Both the position numbers and the translations under genes were made by a program. Under the pieces are notes generated by a model, which did not search any database, had not been told where the DNA came from, and saw nothing but the letters and a program-made list of their open reading frames with translations. A stretch of DNA of 25,664 nucleotides from contig JAUWBH010000075.1 in NCBI GenBank assembly GCA_030605085.1, forward strand, positions 1-25,664, written 5' to 3'. Source of the stretch: Promethearchaeota archaeon. GTDB taxonomy: Archaea; Asgardarchaeota; Lokiarchaeia; Sigynarchaeales; SOKP01. Positions 7,825-14,753 of this stretch are shown piece after piece; within the stretch, counting starts at the first letter, position 1; every line of letters begins with the position of its first letter.

Positions 7825-9336
7825 TTATGATAAGGATAACCTTTTAGGATAACGACTTTGAGCGTTAAGATTTTCCCAAAATAATTGTTCTATTAACTTA
7901 TGTCGCAACTCAGGATTCGAATCCCACAAATTATTTAACTCAAGCGGATCCTTTTTACGATCGAATAAATCTCCATAACTTTTCACACTATTATAAACCG
8001 TTAACTTATAATTTTCCGTTATTAAGTGCCTTACCCTTATTTTAAAATCCATGAGTTCTTCATCCTCCTCAATCAAACAATTGTCTCTTACTCTTTCGTT
8101 GGGATCTTTTAAGATAGGTGTTATATCAACGCCCTGCATGTCGGGAGGTTGTTGTTTCTTTCCAATATTTATAAGATTCAAGATGGTTTTAGAGAGATCA
8201 ATCGAACTTACTAAAGAATCTGAAACACCTGGTCTTGTTATTCCTGGAACCTTCCAAATTAGCGGGACATTTAAAATTCCGTTAAAAGGACATGGCCCTT
8301 TTAAAATTAAACCATGATCTCCCATGAGATCGCCATGGTCGCTTGTGTAAATTACCATGGTATTATCAGCCAAGCCCAATTTTTCTAAATTGGCTAAAAT
8401 CTGACCGACGCCATCGTCAATCATAGAGAGAGTTCCATAAATATAAGCAGTGAAATTTCGAGCTTCCTCCTCCGTTGTTATCCGTAGTATTAATCCTCGG
8501 AAAAAAGGATTGTCCAAACGCTCTCCTAAAAATTTATGTTTCTTTAAATTCTCTACATCGTTAAAATTCGCAGGTAGTTCTATATCTTCTGGGTTATACA
8601 TTTTTTGATACTTTCCAGGAGGAGTTACGGGATGATGTGGGTCAGGATAAGAACAAAATAGAAAGAAAGGTTGGTCTCCGTAATTTCCTTGAGAGTATCC
8701 TTCTAAAAATTGAATCGCTCTTTCTGTAACATATGTGGTTGGATAAAATTCTTCCGGGATTTTAGTATCGTAATATGGTTTAACGATATCTTTCCAGCCT
8801 TTTTTTTTAATTTCCTCAATATATTGGGGAGCTCTTTCTTCTAACCAATCAGAATAATGTCCTGCGCAAATATCACCGTGGCCAACTATTAAATCCACTT
8901 CCTTAAATCCATAATATGGGATTGGAAAAGTTTCTTTGATTTGAGAACGATTTTTATCGCTAAACCAAAGTCCGGCCGATTCTGCTGATTTAGTTACTTT
9001 GTCAAATGGCATCGTTGAAAATTGTAAATGTATTTTACCTATAGCTTTAGTGTAATAGCCTTCATTCAATAAAGTTTCGGTAAATGTAGGAACATTTGTT
9101 GGCAAGTTCATCCCAGCAGTCCTAATGCCATGCATGTTAGGGTATAACCCCGTAAAAATGCTAGCCCGATTTGGCATACAAATAGGATTAGCAACATAAG
9201 CACTGGTAAATCTCACTCCTTCGCTTGCCAATCTATCAAGGTTAGGGGTCTTTAAAACTGGATTTCCTGCGCAACCGAGATGGTCGGCACGCTGCTGATC
9301 GGTTATTATAAATAACACATTCATTTTTTCGCTCAT
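7825..9336 (-). CDS. Sulfatase (complete, cytoplasmic type)
   Basis: A 503-residue sulfatase of the choline-sulfatase/phosphonate-hydrolase-like branch. The metal ligand motif TDQQRADHL is at 12-20, the formylglycine site CMPNR at 53-57 within CMPNRASIFTG, GKIH at 100-103, DPHHP at 232-236, SDHGDLMGDHG at 332-342 and the LKGP lysine at 346. All catalytic positions are present, so it should be active once Cys53 is oxidised to formylglycine; the maturase is not in this window. No signal peptide is visible. It sits between two reductase-like genes on the same strand (75- and 95-base gaps), which suggests co-transcription and a substrate that is both desulfated and reduced. The ATG at 9336 has a weak GATGAT upstream. 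Confidence 0.93.
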   Translation of the reverse strand: MSEKMNVLFIITDQQRADHLGCAGNPVLKTPNLDRLASEGVRFTSAYVANPICMPNRASIFTGLYPNMHGIRTAGMNLPTNVPTFTETLLNEGYYTKAIGKIHLQFSTMPFDKVTKSAESAGLWFSDKNRSQIKETFPIPYYGFKEVDLIVGHGDICAGHYSDWLEERAPQYIEEIKKKGWKDIVKPYYDTKIPEEFYPTTYVTERAIQFLEGYSQGNYGDQPFFLFCSYPDPHHPVTPPGKYQKMYNPEDIELPANFNDVENLKKHKFLGERLDNPFFRGLILRITTEEEARNFTAYIYGTLSMIDDGVGQILANLEKLGLADNTMVIYTSDHGDLMGDHGLILKGPCPFNGILNVPLIWKVPGITRPGVSDSLVSSIDLSKTILNLINIGKKQQPPDMQGVDITPILKDPNERVRDNCLIEEDEELMDFKIRVRHLITENYKLTVYNSVKSYGDLFDRKKDPLELNNLWDSNPELRHKLIEQLFWENLNAQSRYPKRLSLS

Positions 9337-9411
9337 GATATCATCTTTAGATATAAATGTTTAATCGTTAAAATAATAAAAAAAAGAAATTTACTTTTAA
9401 ATTAAAATTTT

Positions 9412-10494
9412 TTAAGGCATCAATTGAGTGATTTCCGTCTTTTTCCTTACTCTTTTCTTGTAATCTTTGTAATAGAGTCGTTTGTGTTTAGGATTTAATT
9501 TCTCAAATTCTACCTTTGCCTTTTCAGGAGGTAATATTATAAGCTCTCCATCTTCTTTTTGAATTACACATCCAGAATTTTTAAGTATCTTATAATTTTT
9601 CGCTGTTTCTGCAGGATCTCCCCAACAAATTAAATTACAATTTCCACAAGTGAGTTGTATTGCTCTTTTACCGCCATACGAAGCAGGATTGTATCCTTTT
9701 GAATGATCTTTAATAAGAGGTCTTTTTGGTTGAGAAGTCATACCAAGTGATATAAGGCGACTGACTTCGTAATCGTCTTCTGGATAATCGTACCTTCCAG
9801 GGCTCCACGTCGACCATTGTCCACTTTTATGCAATCCATTAATTCCTCCACATACTAAAAAACATCTCATTTTGTTCATTCTTTTACTGTATGTAAAAGT
9901 ATATCCGCCAAGAGTTACTGAAGTTTCTTCTTCTTCAGAGAACATGCCATATCCACATACTTTTGTACATAATTTGCATTTATTGCAAAAAGATTCCTCT
10001 GGCGGTAAGGGATCCGTTGGTTCAAGCTTCGCGTCAGTAACTACACCGCCTACTATAATCGGTGTACCAAAATCCTTTATTCCAACACTCCCATTCCAAC
10101 CAAAAGAAGCAACACCAGTTCGAGCAGCGAGATATCTTAATGAAATCTCGGGAGGTAATGAAGCTTGCCATCCAGGGACATCTTCTCTATATTTATTATT
10201 CGGAACAACGGCTACAGCTTTATAACCTTTTTCTCGTAAATAATCACTAATGACTTTAGCAATCATATACGCTCTAATATTAGTCTTGATGTTGTCTTGT
10301 TCATGATCTGCCCGGGCGTCTGGCATTTCCTTCCCCAAAAATGGACGAATTAAATCCTTATTCAAGGGAATCGCGAAACTTACTGCCGATTGTGCTTCTG
10401 GTAATAAATACATTATATCAGCCCCCAGCGGACCTCCAGCCATGGTCTCAAGCGTTGCAAACCCAACTTTCATGGCTCCCCGCTCAATTAACAT
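9412..10494 (-). CDS. QueG/RDase-like cobalamin/[4Fe-4S] reductase-like protein, copy 2
   Basis: A 360-residue protein from the ATG at 10494. It shares with copy 1 the segment YLLPEAQSAVSFAI (29-42), the cofactor-region AARTGVASFGWNGS (123-136), FCNKCKLCTKVC (Cys170, 173, 176, 180), a Cys211/Cys215 pair, QWSTWSP (226-232) and CGNCNLIC (Cys283, 286, 290). It has a longer basic C-terminal tail. The frame remains open for ten codons above the ATG and encodes NDEIEKMLIERGAMKVGF, matching the N-terminus of copy 1 (EDKIKKIAKDEGAVLVGI). The true start may therefore be an ATT at 10524 or 10521 with GGTGG just upstream. It is the first gene of the minus-strand run and is divergent from the regulator at 10643. 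Confidence 0.8.
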   Translation of the reverse strand: MLIERGAMKVGFATLETMAGGPLGADIMYLLPEAQSAVSFAIPLNKDLIRPFLGKEMPDARADHEQDNIKTNIRAYMIAKVISDYLREKGYKAVAVVPNNKYREDVPGWQASLPPEISLRYLAARTGVASFGWNGSVGIKDFGTPIIVGGVVTDAKLEPTDPLPPEESFCNKCKLCTKVCGYGMFSEEEETSVTLGGYTFTYSKRMNKMRCFLVCGGINGLHKSGQWSTWSPGRYDYPEDDYEVSRLISLGMTSQPKRPLIKDHSKGYNPASYGGKRAIQLTCGNCNLICWGDPAETAKNYKILKNSGCVIQKEDGELIILPPEKAKVEFEKLNPKHKRLYYKDYKKRVRKKTEITQLMP

Positions 10495-10602
10495 CTTTTC
10501 AATTTCATCATTTAGAGTAATAATTTAACCACCAATATTATAGAATATTTTTTTAAAATTAGATACAATGAAATCTTATTATTAATTAATAATATAATAA
10601 AA

Positions 10603-10615
10603 TTATATATAAAAA
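10603..10615 (+). promoter_or_regulatory. TATA box of the regulator gene
   Basis: The sequence ttatatataaaaa is a strong archaeal TATA-like element. Its centre is about 35 bases before the ATG at 10643. The transcript would start near 10633-10638, so the message would be nearly leaderless, which fits the absence of a ribosome-binding site. Confidence 0.55.
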
Positions 10616-10620
10616 TTGTC

Positions 10621-10636
10621 ACTGGTGTAAAGTTCT
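10621..10636 (+). promoter_or_regulatory. Candidate operator containing GTGTAAAGTT
   Basis: The stretch actggtgtaaagttct overlaps the predicted transcript start of the winged-helix regulator gene. Its 10-mer GTGTAAAGTT (10625-10634) recurs exactly at 14641-14650 upstream of the arylsulfatase, and with one change at 17151-17160 upstream of the third iron-sulfur gene. It could be a site for the adjacent regulator. This is inference from repetition. Confidence 0.35.
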
Positions 10637-10642
10637 ACAAAA

Positions 10643-11341
10643 ATGTCAAGAAACGATGTAATAAAGACTAGAAAAGGAATTAACTGGGCAGAAGAAATTC
10701 TCAATTACTTAAAAGAGAATCCCTTTGGTTTGACCATCACTGATATTGAGAGAGATATGAGACCTAAAACCACCAGAGTTACAATACATAAGTATATTAA
10801 AATCTTGCTTGAACAAGGAAAGGTATTTGCAAGAGATATTGGTGTTTATAAATTATATTTTAGTTCTGAACGATTACTTATTCCCGTAAAATTCGTACGT
10901 GCGTTTTACAACGGAATTCTAACAGGACTTAAAGGGAAATTCTCAAATAAAAAAGAATTTAAAGAACTTGGATATATTATCGCTGATGTAATGAAAGTTG
11001 AGCTTTTAGAACAATTCCCTAAGTCTTTAAGAGATCAAATCAAATCATTTGAAGAATTCTTAGAGTATTTTGCGAAATTATATCCTTATTTAGATATCGT
11101 TCCAAATGAAAACTTGATTATTGAGGAGAAGATTAGCGAAGATGGAACTAAAGCATTATTTCATTTAAAAAATGTTAATTTGTTTAGTCTTTCAGAAGAT
11201 TTTAAGTATCATTATTATATATTAACGGGAATGATGGAAAGATCGCTTTCAAGAATATTTAGAAGAAAAATCCATGTTGAAGTTTTATCGATAAATGTTA
11301 ATGATAAAAGCTTAAAAATTTCCATAGAAAAAAAGAATTAA
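10643..11341 (+). CDS. Winged-helix transcriptional regulator with a V4R/TRAPP-like C-terminal domain
   Basis: A 232-residue soluble protein. Residues about 15-75 form a winged helix-turn-helix (ILNYLKENPFGLTITDIERD, then a recognition helix with TRVTIHKYIKILLEQGK and a wing). Residues about 85-232 form a second domain. Its end (YYILTGMMERSL, then IHVEVLSINVNDKSLKISIE) resembles V4R/hydrocarbon-binding ligand-sensing domains but without recognisable zinc cysteines. That second assignment is tentative. It lies between the two minus-strand reductase cassettes and is divergent from the first, the usual place for a local regulator. The ATG lies close behind a strong TATA box and a candidate operator, so autoregulation is plausible. 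Confidence 0.7.
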   Translation: MSRNDVIKTRKGINWAEEILNYLKENPFGLTITDIERDMRPKTTRVTIHKYIKILLEQGKVFARDIGVYKLYFSSERLLIPVKFVRAFYNGILTGLKGKFSNKKEFKELGYIIADVMKVELLEQFPKSLRDQIKSFEEFLEYFAKLYPYLDIVPNENLIIEEKISEDGTKALFHLKNVNLFSLSEDFKYHYYILTGMMERSLSRIFRRKIHVEVLSINVNDKSLKISIEKKN

Positions 11342-11389
11342 TGATGTAAATTAGAAAAAAAATAAAATACTTAATTTTAACTAAAATAT

Positions 11390-11905
11390 TTATTTAACAA
11401 GAGATTTTGCAAACTCTTTAGCTTTTTCAAGATCCTCTTCATTAGGGCGCCCTTTTATGCTTGCCATCCATTTTTCTGCTTGACTTCTTTGTTCAGGAGG
11501 CATTGCTCCCAACATTTTCTCTTTTAACGCGTCAGACAATCCTATATCTTCACCTACGCAATCGAATTCTGCTACGACCTCCGAGTTATTTTTTTCAATA
11601 ATCCTCTTCAATCGGTTAAAAAATTTAGGGCTGACCGTTGGTTGCATATGGGTGCTGAAAAGCGCAATTTTTGAGGGAAATTCGGTGGTATTTTTCACGA
11701 TTGACTGAAGACTTTTACCTACTTGTCCGCCATAGACACCAGTTCCAAGAAAAGCTAGTTCATAGGTGTTTAAGCTAGAAGGATCGACATCTTTAGCGAG
11801 TATTAATGCGACATCTTGCCCTAGTTCATCTAATCCTTCTTTCATGCTTTTTGCAACTTTTTCTGTATTTCCGGTATCTGATTGATACGCAATTAAAACT
11901 TTCAA
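11390..11905 (-). CDS. Flavodoxin (cassette 2)
   Basis: A flavodoxin with the FMN-phosphate loop SDTGNT at 9-14, LGTGVYGG at about 54-61 and a C-terminal EDLEKAKEFAKSLVK almost identical to the copy at 5130. A GTG at 11917 would add four residues. I prefer the TTG at 11905, because GGTGA (11918-11914) lies eight bases before it and the product then has 171 residues, aligning from residue 1 with its paralogue. It is the last gene of the second cassette, 49 bases after the DUF169 gene. It probably supplies electrons to the reductase-like protein at 12867, which is a context inference. Confidence 0.88.
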   Translation of the reverse strand: MKVLIAYQSDTGNTEKVAKSMKEGLDELGQDVALILAKDVDPSSLNTYELAFLGTGVYGGQVGKSLQSIVKNTTEFPSKIALFSTHMQPTVSPKFFNRLKRIIEKNNSEVVAEFDCVGEDIGLSDALKEKMLGAMPPEQRSQAEKWMASIKGRPNEEDLEKAKEFAKSLVK

Positions 11906-11954
11906 ATTTTTATTCACCTTTTTTTCTTTTTTTGGTTTTTTTAATTTTTTTAAT

Positions 11955-12785
11955 TTATTGTTCTTCTTTTAATTTCTTGTCTATCAATTCTCGCATATAT
12001 TTAAATCCAGGCGTTAAATTTTCGTCTAAATTTAAGGGGATCATTTGTCTTAGGGGAAACTTCAACCCCTGACCTTTACCAGTCGCAAATAAATTATCCA
12101 GTACATAAAATATATATTTAGCAGGCATACCAATTGCCAATTCATGGTCTTGGATTCCGGCGAATGACCGGTCACCCGTGCCGGGAATGACTATTTGAGG
12201 TTTTCGCGTGATAAACGGCATTAGACCGCCTTTTCCACAAGATTCTCCAAAACCTTCAAAAGAGGAAGTTATCGAGTATTTCTTTTTATGTTCAAAGTTT
12301 AATGCGTGTATGATATATGTTATTTGCGGACCATTACAGTATGTCAATATAGTATCCGGAATGACGAGAGCTTCTGGTAATGGAGAGCAAACTAGCCCAC
12401 GATAACCCAAACTTATGATATTCTTGAAATTTTTCGCATATACTTGTTCTGCTCTTCTTCTTTCAGCTTGAGGGTCTTTAGTCCATCCTTGACGCACTTG
12501 GCTTTCTATAAATTCTTCCGCGGAAATATTTACCCATCCATGCCCAACTGAAGAGGGCGTGCAGAAATTATCTGCTGCCGTTATGGCATAACTTCTACCA
12601 AAACGGCGGGTTTGAGTAAATGCTTGGCATATGGACATTTTATTTCCGTTGTCTATTGGTCTAATAGCGCCTTCAGGGATCTCTTTTAGATCTTTTATGT
12701 ACTTTATCGCAACTGGATAAGTGGCAAGATGTAGCCTGTTAAATAATTCTTGCCCTGATTTTTGATATTCTTCTATGGTTGCCAT
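11955..12785 (-). CDS. DUF169 family protein (cassette 2)
   Basis: A 276-residue DUF169 protein, recognised by LATYPVAIKYI near the N-terminus and IPGTGDR (200-206) followed by GIQDHELAIGMP. Cysteines lie at 53, 75, 133, 150 and 183. The Cys found at the start of the CPGMGDR motif in the paralogue at 5704 is Ile here. The two DUF169 proteins differ far more than the two flavodoxins in the same cassettes. The ATG at 12785 has GGAG at good spacing. It is flanked by a reductase-like gene (81-base gap) and a flavodoxin gene (49-base gap). Function is unknown; a substrate- or cofactor-binding partner of the reductase is one possibility. Confidence 0.87.
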   Translation of the reverse strand: MATIEEYQKSGQELFNRLHLATYPVAIKYIKDLKEIPEGAIRPIDNGNKMSICQAFTQTRRFGRSYAITAADNFCTPSSVGHGWVNISAEEFIESQVRQGWTKDPQAERRRAEQVYAKNFKNIISLGYRGLVCSPLPEALVIPDTILTYCNGPQITYIIHALNFEHKKKYSITSSFEGFGESCGKGGLMPFITRKPQIVIPGTGDRSFAGIQDHELAIGMPAKYIFYVLDNLFATGKGQGLKFPLRQMIPLNLDENLTPGFKYMRELIDKKLKEEQ

Positions 12786-12866
12786 ACTACTACTCCACTC
12801 TTATTTTATATAATTTATTTTGTTTTTAATTTTGAATTTTAATTTTTATATAATATTATAAAAAAA

Positions 12867-13745
12867 TTAATTTTTTCTTGGTGATTTTTTAGGAATTCCG
12901 GGAGGACACACTTTCAAGCAAACGGAACAATAGCTTTTTTCTGCCAAAGTTTCCATACACTTTTCCCACTCTATGTGTGTGAGTACTCCCCCTTTTTTTT
13001 CAATAGGTTTTTTATGAACAGCATTCGCTAAGCAATTCTCTATACAAAGCCCACAGTTCTTACAAAACTCTTCCAATTCACTAAGATCTCTTCTCTTAGT
13101 CTCTGGGATCTCAGCATCAGTAGAAATTATTCCCCATCTCTGCCTTGGTCCAAATTCAGGAGTTACTGTTATGCCGTTTTGTCCTTTTATCCCTAAATTT
13201 GCCGCTACAATGTGTGCTGGAACTAATAATTTCCCTCCAAACGGAACGTGAGATTCGCTTTTATATCCTTGTTTCTGTAAATGGGCAGTTAATTTCATCA
13301 CGGTATTTCCTAATACATATTGTAAACGCATTGATTCCATAGCAGTGAGTAAGCTAGGAGCTGTTTTAATCCTTTCCCATTTCATTTCTTGTCCAAGAAT
13401 AACCGCATTTCTACCGTATACTCCTAGCTTATAAAAAACATATTCTTCCATAACAGGAATATAGCCAATTAAATCAACTCCTAAATCTTTTGCTCTCTTC
13501 TCAAAATCTTCCCAAAATTCTGGAGTTATTTTTGTTTTAGTGGTGTTTATATTATTGTGTTTGGTCTGGCGAGATAAGTTCCATGTCTTGAAAGTCCCGC
13601 TGGTGTATTTACTAAATAAACGGGCGTCTTCACGACTTAACTTATCGTCGGGAGTTGTTTTTAGATTAAAGAAACGAGTGTCGGTGTTAAATTTTAACTC
13701 TTCATTTTTCCCAATATAAGTCGGTTTCAATTGTTTTTTAGACAA
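12867..13745 (-). CDS. RdhA-like iron-sulfur reductase-like protein without Tat signal (cassette 2)
   Basis: A 292-residue protein related to the cobalamin/iron-sulfur module of reductive dehalogenases. Landmarks are AANLGIKGQNG (181-191), TPEFGPRQRWG (195-205), IISTDAEIP, FCKNCGLCIENC (Cys228, 231, 234, 238), then Cys263 and CSVCLKVCPPG (Cys273, 276, 280). The TPEFGPRQR segment and the cluster order are closer to RdhA than to the copies at 6614 and 9412. It lacks a twin-arginine signal and no RdhB-type membrane anchor is nearby, unlike respiratory enzymes. The start is a TTG at 13745 with AAGGGT eight bases upstream; the next in-frame ATG is about 100 codons inside. It heads the second cassette with DUF169 and flavodoxin genes. 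Confidence 0.8.
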   Translation of the reverse strand: MSKKQLKPTYIGKNEELKFNTDTRFFNLKTTPDDKLSREDARLFSKYTSGTFKTWNLSRQTKHNNINTTKTKITPEFWEDFEKRAKDLGVDLIGYIPVMEEYVFYKLGVYGRNAVILGQEMKWERIKTAPSLLTAMESMRLQYVLGNTVMKLTAHLQKQGYKSESHVPFGGKLLVPAHIVAANLGIKGQNGITVTPEFGPRQRWGIISTDAEIPETKRRDLSELEEFCKNCGLCIENCLANAVHKKPIEKKGGVLTHIEWEKCMETLAEKSYCSVCLKVCPPGIPKKSPRKN

Positions 13746-13919
13746 TTTTGTTTACCCTTATCGTCGTCATATTTGTTTAAGAATAAAATTCATAAAGTTC
13801 GATTTAATAAAAATTTACATCAATAATAAATTAATAATATCTTAATTCAAGATTTAAATATTTTAAGAGGTAATTTTAATTATCAACTTAATTTTAAAAA
13901 TTGATGAGTTAGAATAAAT

Positions 13920-14552
13920 ATGAAAGATTGGAAACAGAAAGCATATCTTTTTGAAATCTTAGGATGTGTAGTATACGTTATTCTCATTTTTCTTGCGATG
14001 TTATTCTATGCAGGAGGTACATATTTTGATCCAGATACTCCCGGTTATTCGTTCTGGTCGAATTGGTTAAGTGATTTGGGTATGACTAAATCATATTCGG
14101 GAAAAGACAACACAGTTTCAATGATTCTTTTTTCTATAGCATTAACTTTTTGGGCCGCATCTTTTTTCCCTTTCTTTTTAGCCCTACGATCATTATTTAC
14201 TGAAGATAAAGTAGAGAAAATACTTAGTACGATTGGGACTATATTGGGAGTGATTGCCGCAATTTGTTTGATTGGTATAGCATTTACTCCTGCAGATATT
14301 CTTGGTGGTCCACATATCATATTTGTTTATATAGGGTATATTGCGTTATTAAACTTAGGAATTATTTATTCGATAGCATTATTTAAAAGTGAAATCCTCC
14401 CAAAGAAGTATGCGATTATTTTCTTAGTTTGGACTATAATATTTATTAATACATTAACAATTGGAGTGGTTGGTCAAAAAATCGGGAGATTTACAACCAT
14501 AATTTGCTTCGCATATGTCGCATATGGTGCGTGGAAATTAGAAAAAACATAA
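13920..14552 (+). CDS. DUF998-like multi-pass membrane protein
   Basis: A 210-residue membrane protein with about six hydrophobic segments. After the first helix it has the loop FDPDTPGYSFWSNWLSDLGM (residues about 37-56), typical of DUF998 proteins, followed by a conserved SMILFSIAL helix. DUF998 members are uncharacterised membrane proteins. The gene stands alone, divergent from the reductase cassette at 12867, with no clear ribosome-binding site. A T-rich tract follows its stop codon. A link to the surrounding redox genes is not evident. Confidence 0.75.
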   Translation: MKDWKQKAYLFEILGCVVYVILIFLAMLFYAGGTYFDPDTPGYSFWSNWLSDLGMTKSYSGKDNTVSMILFSIALTFWAASFFPFFLALRSLFTEDKVEKILSTIGTILGVIAAICLIGIAFTPADILGGPHIIFVYIGYIALLNLGIIYSIALFKSEILPKKYAIIFLVWTIIFINTLTIGVVGQKIGRFTTIICFAYVAYGAWKLEKT

Positions 14553-14635
14553 TATTTCTTATTTTTAATCTTTTTTTTTTATTATTACACTTGCCGTTTT
14601 GTCAATATGTATTAATTCCCCCCATACTAAAAAAT

Positions 14636-14658
14636 GGTTAGTGTAAAGTTTTTTATAT
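14636..14658 (+). promoter_or_regulatory. Shared upstream element (GTGTAAAGTTTTTTATAT), copy A
   Basis: A 23-base block matches the block at 17146-17168 at 20 of 23 positions. The core is TAGTGTAAA, one variable base, then TTTTTTATAT, which includes a TATA-like half. It lies about 95 bases before the arylsulfatase ATG. It is probably a promoter with an adjoining regulator site, shared by the arylsulfatase and the third iron-sulfur gene. Confidence 0.5.
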
Positions 14659-14753
14659 CCAACAACAATTTTTATATGCAACTAATACTGATTTCACATA
14701 ATTTAAAAATAATAGTTATATAAAAAAAATTATAATTGGAGATAAGGAAATAT

